This document shows, one piece after another, positions 16,217 through 25,408 of a DNA stretch of 64,000 bases. The position numbers and the translations under genes were made by a program. This stretch comes from Crocinitomicaceae bacterium (GTDB taxonomy: Bacteria; Bacteroidota; Bacteroidia; Flavobacteriales_D; Crocinitomicaceae). The stretch lies in NCBI GenBank assembly GCA_023262855.1, contig JALQYQ010000004.1, positions 44,841 through 108,840 of the forward strand. Reading direction: 5' to 3'. The number at the start of each line of letters is the position of its first letter. Positions within the stretch are counted from its first letter, which is position 1. The notes below the pieces were generated by a model. The model saw only the letters and a list, made by a program, of their open reading frames with translations. It had not been told where the DNA came from and did not search any database.

Positions 16217-16993
16217 TCATTGTAATTCTTGCACCGCTTTCGTCAATTCAACAAAATCTTCAACGGATAAACGCTCTGGTCTCAAGGTCAAAAATGGATG
16301 GTCAAATTCCTTTCCATTGATCAATTGTTTGATTGAATTTCGAATCGTTTTTCTACGTTGATTGAAACTCATTTTGACAATGCGAATGAATAATTTTTCA
16401 TCGCACGGCAAGGATCCACGTTCGTTTCGCGTACAACGAATTACACCTGATTTTACCTTTGGTGGTGGATTAAACACATGCTCATCAACCGTAAAACAAT
16501 ATTCAATATCGTAGAATGCTTGCAACAAGACGCTCATAATTCCATAGGTTTTCGACCCTGGTTTTTCTGCAACGCGCATCGCCACTTCTTTTTGAAACAT
16601 TCCCATTATTTCAGGAATCTGATCACGGTAATCCAAACATTTGAAAAGAATTTGTGATGAAATATTGTAGGGAAAATTACCAACTACTGAAAATTTATCA
16701 TCACCCATGATTTTCTTTAAATCCATTTTTAGAAAATCCGCTTCGATAATTTTTCCTTCCAATTGCGGAAAATGTTGCTTTAAGTAAGCGATTGAATCAC
16801 GGTCAATTTCCATGACGTACAAATCCTGATTCTCCTGTTGCAACAAGTATTCAGTAATCGCGCCCATTCCTGGACCAATTTCCAACACTTTTGTGCAATC
16901 TTGATGCGCTTTGTGTTGAGCCGCAATTTTTTGACAAATGTTCTTATCGGTCAAGAAATGCTGTCCAAGGTGTTTTTTCGCTCTTACTGACAT
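16217..16993 (-). CDS. rsmA: 16S rRNA adenine dimethyltransferase RsmA/KsgA
   Basis: 258 residues. The enzyme dimethylates two adjacent adenines in the 3' helix 45 of 16S rRNA using SAM and acts as a late check on small-subunit assembly. Motifs: KKHLGQHFLTD at the N-terminus, SAM-binding VLEIGPGMGAITEYLL, EIDRDSIAYLK, catalytic GNFPYNISSQILFK and the C-terminal helical domain with FNQRRKTIRNSIK. Length is standard. Its ATG abuts the stop of the DUF4286 gene (TAAATG), so the two are coupled. Confidence 0.96.
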   Translation of the reverse strand: MSVRAKKHLGQHFLTDKNICQKIAAQHKAHQDCTKVLEIGPGMGAITEYLLQQENQDLYVMEIDRDSIAYLKQHFPQLEGKIIEADFLKMDLKKIMGDDKFSVVGNFPYNISSQILFKCLDYRDQIPEIMGMFQKEVAMRVAEKPGSKTYGIMSVLLQAFYDIEYCFTVDEHVFNPPPKVKSGVIRCTRNERGSLPCDEKLFIRIVKMSFNQRRKTIRNSIKQLINGKEFDHPFLTLRPERLSVEDFVELTKAVQELQ

Positions 16994-17305
16994 TTATTTA
17001 AATTCTTCAATTACTGATAAAATAGTTCGAAAGGCTGCGAATTTCCCAGCATATCTTTCTGAATGATCTTTTTGTAAAAGAGGCGCATGTTGCTGTTGGT
17101 ACTCGTCCATTTTTTCTTGACTTGGCGACAAATAAGTAATGGCATATGTTTCTCCACCTTCTTCTTCACCATGAACGCGTGAAATTCTACTTTCCACAAA
17201 ACAACCTGTTGCCATCACATCTGGAATGTGATTTGTGCGCATCCAATTCACCCAATCTTCTGCTATTGCAGGGTCGATGCTAACTGTTACATTGTATAAA
17301 ATCAT
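16994..17305 (-). CDS. DUF4286 family protein
   Basis: 103 residues of a small alpha/beta, ferredoxin-like fold: MILYNVTVSIDPAIAEDWVNW, HIPDVMATGCF and GGETYAITYLSPSQEKMDEY, ending in a helix. It matches the DUF4286 family of Bacteroidota, whose function is unknown; the fold is like that of dimeric alpha-beta barrel proteins. It is transcribed directly ahead of rsmA with touching stop and start codons, a pairing that suggests shared expression but not a shared mechanism. Confidence 0.8.
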   Translation of the reverse strand: MILYNVTVSIDPAIAEDWVNWMRTNHIPDVMATGCFVESRISRVHGEEEGGETYAITYLSPSQEKMDEYQQQHAPLLQKDHSERYAGKFAAFRTILSVIEEFK

Positions 17306-17428
17306 GGTGTAAAGTTACGGAATAAACTCAAAAGTTGATGCGAACAATCATGCCGAAGCAAAGGCGAGTTCAGGATAAACGAAACGTCTTTCCTCGAAAA
17401 TTCCTATTTTTACCTAAAATTAGATTCT

Positions 17429-18295
17429 ATGTTAATGTCCATGACAGGTTTCGGGAAAACAACCGGAACGTACCAAAGCAAAAAAGTATCAATTGAAATT
17501 CGTTCATTGAACAGTAAATCCTTGGACTTAAATGTTAGAACTCCACCTGTTTATCGTGAATTAGAATTGGCAATTCGCAACATCGTAAGTGAGCATTTGG
17601 ATCGTGGAAAGGTAGATGTGAACGTAAACTTGGATAGTACAGGCGACACGAAAAATTTCACCATTAATAAAGATCTTGCGAAGGCTTATTATGCGGATTT
17701 AAAAGCTGTAAATGAAGCAATTGGCGAATCAACGGAAGATTATTTAGCCTTGATTTTGCGCATGCCAGATATCTATGTGAACGAGCGCGAAGAATTGTCT
17801 GACGAGGAAAAAGCGTGGGTATTGGAGCTAATGAAAGAAGCGTGTGAAAAATTGAATGAGTTCCGTCGTCAAGAAGGAATTGCCTTGGAAAATGAATTTA
17901 CTGAGCGCATTGAAGATATTCGTTCGTTGTTGAATGAAGTTCCAAAATATGAAAATGAGCGCATTGACACCATTCGTGAGCGTATCAAAAAAGGCTTGGA
18001 AGAATTAGAAAATAGCAAGCACGACGATAATCGTTTGGAGCAAGAGATGATTTTCTACATTGAGAAATTAGATGTTTCGGAAGAAAAAATGCGTTTAGCC
18101 AATCACCTTGATTATTATTTGGAAACGATGGTTTTACCGAAATCTGGTAAAAAACTTGGATTCATCTCACAAGAAATTGGTCGTGAAATCAACACACTTG
18201 GAAGCAAAAGCAATCATGCTGAAATGCAAAAATTGGTGGTTGACATGAAAGACAACCTTGAAAAAATTAAAGAACAGATTTTAAATACCTTGTAA
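17429..18295 (+). CDS. yicC: YicC-family endoribonuclease
   Basis: 288 residues. The start MLMSMTGFGK and the C-terminal KLGFISQEIGREINTLGSKS are family hallmarks; between them lies a long charged helical region. YicC proteins are ring-forming RNases that act in RNA decay in E. coli. It heads an operon with gmk (27 bases later) and nadD (four-base overlap), an order that I recall as common in Bacteroidota. An acidic C-terminal domain (ERIKKGLEELENSKHDDNRL) includes likely metal ligands. Confidence 0.92.
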   Translation: MLMSMTGFGKTTGTYQSKKVSIEIRSLNSKSLDLNVRTPPVYRELELAIRNIVSEHLDRGKVDVNVNLDSTGDTKNFTINKDLAKAYYADLKAVNEAIGESTEDYLALILRMPDIYVNEREELSDEEKAWVLELMKEACEKLNEFRRQEGIALENEFTERIEDIRSLLNEVPKYENERIDTIRERIKKGLEELENSKHDDNRLEQEMIFYIEKLDVSEEKMRLANHLDYYLETMVLPKSGKKLGFISQEIGREINTLGSKSNHAEMQKLVVDMKDNLEKIKEQILNTL

Positions 18296-18322
18296 AAGGA
18301 AACCATTTTTGACTTTTAATTT

Positions 18323-18895
18323 ATGACTAAAAGCGGCAAATGCATTATCTTCTCTGCTCCTTCTGGGGCTGGAAAAACAACCATCGTTCACGCCTTGTTA
18401 AGTGCACAAATTGGCTTGGAATTTTCTGTTTCTGCGTGTAGTAGAGATCCTCGTCCGAATGAACTTGATGGCAAGGATTATCATTTTCTTGGAATTGAGA
18501 AATTCAAACAAGAAATTGAAAACGGTTCTTTTATTGAATGGGAGGAAGTGTACACCAACAACTTTTACGGTACGTTGAAATCCGAAATCGAACGCATTTG
18601 GTCGCATGGTAAAACAGTCATTTTTGATGTAGATGTGATTGGTGGCTTGAATTTAAAACGCATTTTTGGCGATGCGGCTTTGGCGATTTTTGTCCAACCG
18701 CCGAGTTACGAAGAATTGGAAAAACGCTTGCGTTACAGAAGTACTGAAACGGAAGAAAAGATCCAACAACGCATGAGTAAAGCACACACAGAATTGAGTT
18801 CTGCTCCAGAATTTGATGTTGTGCTAATCAATGATGATTTGGAAAAAGCCATTGAAAAAGCGAAAAAACTGGTCATTGAATTTATCGAACAATGA
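18323..18895 (+). CDS. gmk: Guanylate kinase
   Basis: 190 residues. It phosphorylates GMP to GDP with ATP. The P-loop is IIFSAPSGAGKTTIV near residue 8; the GMP-binding region follows with SRDPRPNELDGKDYHFL and FIEWEEVYTNNFYGT; the lid and adenine-binding parts are at the C-terminus (RYRSTETEEKIQQRM and VVLINDDLEKA). All key residues are there and the length is normal. The stop codon overlaps the ATG of nadD (ATGA). Confidence 0.97.
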   Translation: MTKSGKCIIFSAPSGAGKTTIVHALLSAQIGLEFSVSACSRDPRPNELDGKDYHFLGIEKFKQEIENGSFIEWEEVYTNNFYGTLKSEIERIWSHGKTVIFDVDVIGGLNLKRIFGDAALAIFVQPPSYEELEKRLRYRSTETEEKIQQRMSKAHTELSSAPEFDVVLINDDLEKAIEKAKKLVIEFIEQ

Positions 18896-19506
18896 AAATA
18901 GGATTGTACTTCGGAACGTTTAATCCGATTCATGTCGGACATTTGGTCATAGCGAATTACATGGCCGACTTTACAGATTTGGATCAAGTTTGGTTGATCG
19001 TTTCTCCGCATAATCCTTTGAAAGAAAAATCGACTTTGTTGACAGATTTGCACCGCTTGGCTTTGGTGAAAATTGCCATTGATGACAATCCAAAGTTGCG
19101 TGCTAGTGATATTGAATTTTCCTTGCCAAAACCAAGTTATACTGCAACAACCCTTGCCTATTTAAAGGAAAAATATCCACAACATAACTTCGCTTTGATT
19201 ATGGGCGAAGACAATTTGAGAACCTTGCATAAATGGTACAATCACGATGTAATTCTCAAAAATCACACAATCTATGTTTACCCGCGTGTCTTAACGGTTC
19301 AAGAAGAAGCAGAAGTTACAGGAATCAATTCGCACATTGGAAATGACTTTGCTGAAAATGCGAATGTAGTTTTTTGTGACGATGCACCCGTAATGAAGGT
19401 GTCAGCGAGTTTTGTTCGCAATGCTATTCGCGATGGTAAAGATGTGCGTTATTTGTTGACTGAACCCGTTCATAAGTACATTGAGGAGATGAACTTTTAT
19501 AGATAA
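18892..19506 (+). CDS. nadD: Nicotinate-nucleotide adenylyltransferase
   Basis: 204 residues. NadD adenylates nicotinate mononucleotide to deamido-NAD. The nucleotidyltransferase motif is GLYFGTFNPIHVGHLVI (HxGH included), and the second signature is VSASFVRNAIRDGKDVRYL, equivalent to ISSTxIR. FALIMGEDNLRTLHKW matches the family. It ends the yicC-gmk-nadD operon. It also connects functionally to kynurenine-derived quinolinate (kmo and kynU at 43-47 kb) through the NAD pathway, although the intermediate genes are not in the window. Confidence 0.95.
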   Translation: MKIGLYFGTFNPIHVGHLVIANYMADFTDLDQVWLIVSPHNPLKEKSTLLTDLHRLALVKIAIDDNPKLRASDIEFSLPKPSYTATTLAYLKEKYPQHNFALIMGEDNLRTLHKWYNHDVILKNHTIYVYPRVLTVQEEAEVTGINSHIGNDFAENANVVFCDDAPVMKVSASFVRNAIRDGKDVRYLLTEPVHKYIEEMNFYR

Positions 19507-19595
19507 AGATTTGAAGATTCGAACATTTGAAGATTTGAAAATTTGAAGGATTTGAAGATTTAATCATCAAATTCTTGAATCATAGAATCATCAAA
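19506..19595. repeat. Octanucleotide tandem array AAGATTTG, partly inverted
   Basis: Seven degenerate copies of AAGATTTG run from 19506 to about 19561, then the sequence continues with the complementary pattern (AATCATCAAATTC-like) to 19595. The array fills the gap between convergent genes and could fold into a long AT-rich hairpin. Confidence 0.75.
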
Positions 19596-21392
19596 TTACT
19601 TAATAATTGGATGATACGCCACTTGTTCTTCTTGAATGGAATTCACGATTAAATCCGTTTCCACTTTATCAGGATTCCAAATGTAGAGTTTTCCCTTACC
19701 AGCAGTTTTAAACAAATAAGAATTTTCGATTGCTTGATTTGCTTTTAATTCCACGAAGCTGTAATCCTCTTTGTTGTTATAATCGTAAACGATTTTCAAC
19801 CCATTTGCCTTAGCCACCAAATTCACCCATAATTTCGTTTCTGTCGAATAGAATTCTGTTACAGCTGGCAATGATGTAAATTCTTCATTTGCTTTAATGT
19901 GCAGGACTTTGTTTGCTGCAATTTCCTTTTTAACGGCCTGCACTTTTACTTGCTTCTTGAGAGGAATATACTGGTAAATAATCACACCTTCAATTTCATT
20001 CAAGGCATCATTCAGTTGCTCCGAACTTACAAACTCTTTGACAATTACTAATTCGGGATGTCTCTTCACATCTTTCAATTGAACGTTGGCTTCCATCGGA
20101 CCAAAATGACTATCACGGACAATAAAATCACCTGGTTTAAGCGTGTATTTCATTGATGTATCCAAATCAGCGAAGCTATAATGAATTAATTTTCGATCTG
20201 GCTGAAAAGGATTTTCACCATAACGAAAACTGAACAAAGGATAATGGTAATAGACCTTTTGATTGGTCAACTGTTGTTCTTTCATAAAATCCGCAGCTGC
20301 AATCAATTGATGTTCAAGCGCACTCGCTTTTTTCGGGTAATTTGTTGTTTTAACTAATGAAAAGGCCATTAATCCTGCACACATAAAAATGAAAGATGAA
20401 CCAATAACAGGTTTCACCCAACTAAATCGACTGATGTAAAAAAGACTCATTACAAGAACGACAGGAACACCTTGGGTTGCAATACGCGTTAATCCAGCAG
20501 ATCCATTTTGACCTGTTGCCCAAAAATACGAATGCAAAACGATGACCCCCGCAAAAATTCCATAACTGAAAAACCACGCATTTAATTCAAATTCCTTCCA
20601 TCGCTTTTTTATCAGAACAGCCGTCATGCAACAAATTCCAGCGACAAACACAAGCAGTCCCGGATTTCCCAAATAATGTTCGTACGAAATGAGGTAGTGA
20701 TCCCAAGTACCTTGTCCGTACATCGAATTGCCCATGTTGTAAGCGCTTCGTGTAAAATACCACCAAAAATCATGGTAAACTAGCAAGCCAACCAAAGCAT
20801 AAATAACAAAACCAGTAAAAACAAAGGGGATGTTTTTGTAGGATTTATTGATTAGCAACAGAAACACTGTCAACACAATCGGTAATTGGCCTTCACTGCG
20901 CATAAATGGCATGAAAGAGACAAGAATTGCCAACCAAAAGAAGCGCTTTTCGACGAGCAAAAGCAAGGCAAGCATCAACGAAAAATTAAAGAATGGTTCT
21001 GTTAAACCGCCGAGAATCGTTTCGGTTGTGTCATGTGCTGACAATAAAATAAGTGGAAATAGCAGCTGCAACCAATTGTTGACGCCTTTTTGAGATAGTA
21101 TTCGAAAAGCGATTAAAACCGTTGAAGTAAAGAGTAGAATGTTAAACACTACCATTCCATTGAACCCAAATTGGGCAAACGGAGAGCTGATTAAAATAAA
21201 AAACGGTTTGCCCCAGTGATGCAGAAACAATTCCGGTTGATGCCATGAACCTTGCGCAATGAAAAAATGCATAATCCCATCACCCGGATCGGTTGGGATT
21301 TCATTCTTAAGCATGAAATAAACAAGCCAAACAAGGCAAAATACCAGTACGCTGTACTTTAAAAATGTGGTGTTTAAAACCCGCTGAAGCAT
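19596..21392 (-). CDS. Polytopic membrane protein, GT-C glycosyltransferase-like
   Basis: 598 residues. About ten or eleven membrane helices cover residues ~10-350, followed by a soluble C-terminal domain of about 240 residues. The first loop after helix one contains PTDPGDGIMHFF and HWGKPFF; acidic residues in that loop are typical catalytic or donor-binding residues of GT-C enzymes that use lipid-linked sugars. No closer family is recognisable, so the substrate is open. The C-terminal part has beta-rich stretches that may bind carbohydrate. It lies four bases from scoB, on the same strand, but a metabolic link with the CoA transferase is not evident. Confidence 0.65.
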   Translation of the reverse strand: MLQRVLNTTFLKYSVLVFCLVWLVYFMLKNEIPTDPGDGIMHFFIAQGSWHQPELFLHHWGKPFFILISSPFAQFGFNGMVVFNILLFTSTVLIAFRILSQKGVNNWLQLLFPLILLSAHDTTETILGGLTEPFFNFSLMLALLLLVEKRFFWLAILVSFMPFMRSEGQLPIVLTVFLLLINKSYKNIPFVFTGFVIYALVGLLVYHDFWWYFTRSAYNMGNSMYGQGTWDHYLISYEHYLGNPGLLVFVAGICCMTAVLIKKRWKEFELNAWFFSYGIFAGVIVLHSYFWATGQNGSAGLTRIATQGVPVVLVMSLFYISRFSWVKPVIGSSFIFMCAGLMAFSLVKTTNYPKKASALEHQLIAAADFMKEQQLTNQKVYYHYPLFSFRYGENPFQPDRKLIHYSFADLDTSMKYTLKPGDFIVRDSHFGPMEANVQLKDVKRHPELVIVKEFVSSEQLNDALNEIEGVIIYQYIPLKKQVKVQAVKKEIAANKVLHIKANEEFTSLPAVTEFYSTETKLWVNLVAKANGLKIVYDYNNKEDYSFVELKANQAIENSYLFKTAGKGKLYIWNPDKVETDLIVNSIQEEQVAYHPIIK

Positions 21393-21396
21393 TTGG

Positions 21397-22053
21397 TTAG
21401 AGAACCATTTCCGGTACGAAATCCGGTACGACTAAATCTCCTTCTGTTTTAGAAATAATTTCTTCAACTGTCACACCAGGTGCTCGTTCAATCAAATGAA
21501 ATTTGTTGTCTTTGATTTCCATCACAGCCAATTCAGTCACGACTTTTTTCACGCAACCAACGCCTGTTAAAGGTAAAGTACATTCTTTCAAAATCTTCGA
21601 CTCGCCAGCTTTGTTTGAGTGCATCATAGCAACAATAATGTTTTCGGCAGATGCAACTAAATCCATCGCGCCACCCATTCCTTTTACCATTTTACCTGGA
21701 ATTTTCCAATTGGCGATATCACCATTTTGAGAAACTTCCATCGCTCCAAGAACGGTCAATTGAACATGCTGTCCGCGAATCATTGCAAACGACATAGCAG
21801 AATCGAAAAAAGCAGCACCTTCGCGCACAGTAATCGTTTGTTTACCAGCATTGATTAAGTCAGCATCTTCTTCGCCTTCAAAAGGAAATGCGCCCATTCC
21901 AAGTACGCCATTTTCTGATTGAAATTCTACTTCAATTCCCTCAGGAATATAGTTAGCAACAAGCGTTGGAATACCAATTCCAAGATTGACATACCAACCA
22001 TCTCTTAACTCTTGCGCGATTCGTTTTGCAATTCCAATTTTATCTAAAGCCAT
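21397..22053 (-). CDS. scoB: 3-Oxoacid CoA-transferase subunit B
   Basis: 218 residues. Subunit B of succinyl-CoA:acetoacetate CoA-transferase, which activates acetoacetate with succinyl-CoA in ketone body or short-chain ketoacid use. The catalytic glutamate lies in SENGVLGMG; GWYVNLGIGIPTLVANY is the N-terminal signature; ITVREGAAFFDSAMSFAMIRGQ and VKGMGGAMDL are conserved family blocks. It follows scoA with an 88-base gap that is filled with AT-rich repeats. Both subunits together make a heterotetramer. Confidence 0.94.
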   Translation of the reverse strand: MALDKIGIAKRIAQELRDGWYVNLGIGIPTLVANYIPEGIEVEFQSENGVLGMGAFPFEGEEDADLINAGKQTITVREGAAFFDSAMSFAMIRGQHVQLTVLGAMEVSQNGDIANWKIPGKMVKGMGGAMDLVASAENIIVAMMHSNKAGESKILKECTLPLTGVGCVKKVVTELAVMEIKDNKFHLIERAPGVTVEEIISKTEGDLVVPDFVPEMVL

Positions 22054-22139
22054 AATTCAAATTTGAAAATTCTTGAATTTGAAAATTTGAATTGAAATAT
22101 TGAATTATCAAATCTTCAAATTCTCGAATTATATAATCA
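22053..22139. repeat. AT-rich repeat between scoA and scoB
   Basis: Interspersed direct and inverted copies of a TTTGAAAATTTGAA-like word, such as TTGAATTTGAAAATTTGAA followed by TTCAAATTCTCGAATTA. It has the look of the array at 19506 and lies inside an operon, where it could act as an mRNA hairpin between the two cistrons. Confidence 0.6.
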
Positions 22140-22141
22140 TT

Positions 22142-22837
22142 TTATTTCTGTCTAACAGTTCGTTGCTCAATGCGTTTCTCAAATTTCTCTCCTTTGAAAA
22201 TGCGTTGAACAAAAATTCCTGGTGTATGAATAAAGTTTGGATCCAATTCTCCTGCGGGAACCAATTCTTCCACTTCAGCAATCGTTATTTTTCCTGCCAT
22301 AGCCATCATTGGATTAAAGTTTCTCGCTGTTGCTTTGAAAACCAAATTCCCTTCTGTATCACCTTTCCATGCTTTTACAATTGCAAAATCAGCCGTTAAA
22401 GCAGATTCTAAAATGTGCGGTTTACCATTGAAAATGCGCACTTCTTTTCCTTCAGCTACTTCCGTTCCGTAACCCGCAGGCGTGAAAAACGCAGGGATTC
22501 CAGCACCACCAGCGCGACATCTTTCAGCCAAACTTCCTTGTGGAATTAAATCAACTTCCAATTCTCCTGAAAGCATTTGACGTTCGAACTCTGCATTTTC
22601 ACCAACGTACGAGCTAATCATTTTTTTAATTTGCTTTTGCTGCAATAACAAGCCTAAACCAAAATCATCTACACCCGCATTGTTTGAGATACATGTTAAA
22701 TTTTTGGTTCCCATTTTTACCAATTGTGCAATCGAATTCTCAGGAATTCCGCACAATCCAAAACCACCAAGCATTAAAGTCATACCGTCTTCGATACCAA
22801 CCAATGCTTCTTCAACATTTTTTACAACTTTATTCAT
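22142..22837 (-). CDS. scoA: 3-Oxoacid CoA-transferase subunit A
   Basis: 231 residues. The partner of scoB: it supplies the CoA-binding Rossmann-like half of the enzyme. Conserved blocks are [56 protein letters not shown] and [13 protein letters not shown]. It is read ahead of scoB. It starts four bases from the end of the penicillin-binding protein gene upstream, so the scoAB genes may ride on read-through from the cell-wall genes, although no metabolic link is known. Confidence 0.94.
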   Translation of the reverse strand: MNKVVKNVEEALVGIEDGMTLMLGGFGLCGIPENSIAQLVKMGTKNLTCISNNAGVDDFGLGLLLQQKQIKKMISSYVGENAEFERQMLSGELEVDLIPQGSLAERCRAGGAGIPAFFTPAGYGTEVAEGKEVRIFNGKPHILESALTADFAIVKAWKGDTEGNLVFKATARNFNPMMAMAGKITIAEVEELVPAGELDPNFIHTPGIFVQRIFKGEKFEKRIEQRTVRQK

Positions 22838-22841
22838 TTCT

Positions 22842-25349
22842 TTAAAAAATAATTTGGTTCGCTAAGGAATCACTTTCAACTTGAATTGTTGGCTCCCCTG
22901 AGCAAGAGAATTGTTGCGGATCATAATTTGCAGGCGCTTCGAAATCGGTTGTCGATAATGCAACAACTGGATCTTTGTACACTTTCTGCATGTAATATCC
23001 GTAAATCGGCAAGGCCATTCTCGCTCCTTGTCCCCAATTCATTGAACGGAAACGAACAGCGCGATCTTCTGCTCCAACCCAAACTCCTGTTACTAATTCT
23101 GGTGTTAAACCAACGAACCATCCATCAGAGTTATTTTGCGTTGTTCCTGTTTTACCAGCGGTTGGCGCAAGTACATTCCCCCACGATTGTCCACCGCGAA
23201 GACTTCCTGCTGTTCCTTGTGTCACAACTTTCTTCATCATCAACAATGTTTCGTAGGCTACATTCTCATTCAATACCTCTTTCGAATATGGTTTTGCATT
23301 AAAAATCACGTTTCCATTTCTGTCTTCAACACGTAAAATTGTAGTTGGACGATTGTAAATTCCATTGTTTGCGAAGATACATTGCGCACCTACCAGTTCA
23401 TACAAGGACAAGTCCATAATTCCCAAACACAATGCTGGAACTTCATCCTCAGGACGAAGGTTGATATCCATCATTTTCAACAATTTGGAAATGGTTTTAG
23501 GTCCAGCATAACCACCCATTTTTGCCATTACAGCAACTGTGATATTGTTCATCGATTGCGCCAATCCAGTTGAAGCAGTTACAACACTTGCATCAGAACC
23601 ACCCGCATTTTTTGGACACCAACGATCGTCGATATTTCCTTCAGCGTCTTGCAAATCAACACAATACGCTCGGTTTTCAAATTGGGTACACGGTTTCACA
23701 ACGCCCATTGCCATTGCTGTACTATAAACGAAAGGTTTAATCGTTGAACCAACCTGACGTTTTCCTTGTCGAACGTGGTCAAAAGCAAAATGTTGGAAGT
23801 TGGCACCACCAACCCAAGCTTTAACGAATCCTGTTTGAGGTTCGATTGAAATTAAACCAGCATGTAAAAACGATTTATAGTAACGAATCGAATCATTTGG
23901 TGTCATCAAGGTATCTACTTCACCATGTTTCCATGAAAAAACACGCATCGAAGTAGCTGTATTGAAGTTGGCTGCGATTTCTGCTTCCGACAAACCTTGA
24001 TCTTTTAATACCGCATAACGTGGTGAATTCAAACGCGCAGAACGCATAATTCCTTCCGCAGCTTCGTCTGTAATCGCATTACTAAACGGATAATTTCGTG
24101 TTCCACGGTTGTTGTCATCAAATGCGCTTTGTAAGTTTTCTTTCAAGTGACGCTCAACAGCTTCTTCAGCATATTTCTGAAGGTTTGCATCAATCGTTGT
24201 GTAAATTTTTAAACCATCACGGTAAATGTCCCATGGTGTTCCATCCTGACGTTTGTATTTCCAACTTCCATCAGCATTTCTTTCCAACAAAATGGCAGAA
24301 AGTTCTTTTCTCAACGCTTCACGGAAGTATGGCGCCATACCTTGTTTGTGATCTACTTCTTGGTAATCAATTGCCAAAGGTTTGTTTTTCAATTTATCGT
24401 ATTCTTCTTGGGTGATTTTATTGCGTAAAGCTTCATTTTCCTCATTGCTATTTTTCAACCATTGAAACAATACTTGGTTTCTTCTTGAAACGGCACGCAA
24501 TGAATCCGCTGCTCGTGCTTCTGCTATTTGTTCTTTCGTCACAGCCTCAGGAGCAATTTCCATTTTAGAAGCCAACTTACGACGGTAGTTTTCAATTTTG
24601 AACGAATACGGATTGTACAAAGATGGATTCTTACACATTCCGATTAACATTGCTGCTTCTTCCTTGTCAAGATCTTTCGGTTTTTTGTTGAAATACACTT
24701 TTGCGGCGTTTTCTATTCCAACTGCATTGTACAAGAAATCAAATTGATTCAAGTACATCGTGATAATTTCTTCTTTTGTGTATAGTTTCTCTAATCGAAT
24801 TGCAATGATATTTTCGCGTGCTTTTTCGTTGATACGTTTCAATTTGCGACCAATAAATCCTAAATCAGAACCTTCAACCGCTTCTCCAGTTGCTTGCGCT
24901 AATTTTTCTCTGTCGCGTTGTTGCAATGTAAATAACAATTTTGCCAACTGCTGCGTAATGGTTGAAGCACCACCGGCACCACCAACACTCATTACAGCGC
25001 GACCAATTGCTCTAAAATCAACTCCCGAATGGTCATGAAAACGCTCATCTTCTGTTGCAATCAAGGCATCTGTTACGAAGGGAGAAATATCTTTGTATTC
25101 AACACTTGTTCTGTTCACTTTCCAATAGCGACCCAATTCAGTTTCACCATCGGCTGCATAAACAACTGATGCTTGTAATTCGGGCGGATCAGCCAACATT
25201 TCTACCGGTGGCAAATCATCTTCAGATTGGAACAAAAGCAAGGCACAAACAATTAAAAAAGGAAACATTCCCATTGCCCAAAAAGCATAGGTCATTTTCT
25301 TTTTACCTTCTTCAGAAAAAGTAACTTTTGTTTCTTTTCTATCCTTCAT
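22842..25349 (-). CDS. mrcA: Class A penicillin-binding protein 1A
   Basis: 835 residues. A bifunctional peptidoglycan synthase: an N-terminal anchor helix (residues ~21-41), a GT51 glycosyltransferase domain with catalytic Glu100 in [12 protein letters not shown] and [14 protein letters not shown], and a transpeptidase domain with S535-T-I-K, the SMNN motif and K733TGTT. It polymerises lipid II glycan chains and crosslinks peptides in the periplasm. The C-terminus ([13 protein letters not shown]) is short and without PASTA domains. It follows rodA with a 59-base gap, so it may extend the mre-mrd-rod transcript. Confidence 0.95.
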   Translation of the reverse strand: MKDRKETKVTFSEEGKKKMTYAFWAMGMFPFLIVCALLLFQSEDDLPPVEMLADPPELQASVVYAADGETELGRYWKVNRTSVEYKDISPFVTDALIATEDERFHDHSGVDFRAIGRAVMSVGGAGGASTITQQLAKLLFTLQQRDREKLAQATGEAVEGSDLGFIGRKLKRINEKARENIIAIRLEKLYTKEEIITMYLNQFDFLYNAVGIENAAKVYFNKKPKDLDKEEAAMLIGMCKNPSLYNPYSFKIENYRRKLASKMEIAPEAVTKEQIAEARAADSLRAVSRRNQVLFQWLKNSNEENEALRNKITQEEYDKLKNKPLAIDYQEVDHKQGMAPYFREALRKELSAILLERNADGSWKYKRQDGTPWDIYRDGLKIYTTIDANLQKYAEEAVERHLKENLQSAFDDNNRGTRNYPFSNAITDEAAEGIMRSARLNSPRYAVLKDQGLSEAEIAANFNTATSMRVFSWKHGEVDTLMTPNDSIRYYKSFLHAGLISIEPQTGFVKAWVGGANFQHFAFDHVRQGKRQVGSTIKPFVYSTAMAMGVVKPCTQFENRAYCVDLQDAEGNIDDRWCPKNAGGSDASVVTASTGLAQSMNNITVAVMAKMGGYAGPKTISKLLKMMDINLRPEDEVPALCLGIMDLSLYELVGAQCIFANNGIYNRPTTILRVEDRNGNVIFNAKPYSKEVLNENVAYETLLMMKKVVTQGTAGSLRGGQSWGNVLAPTAGKTGTTQNNSDGWFVGLTPELVTGVWVGAEDRAVRFRSMNWGQGARMALPIYGYYMQKVYKDPVVALSTTDFEAPANYDPQQFSCSGEPTIQVESDSLANQIIF

Positions 25350-25408
25350 ATTTCGATTTATTTATGTAAAAATAAAGATTTCTTTGATTCGTAAATTCGT
25401 TTTAAAAT

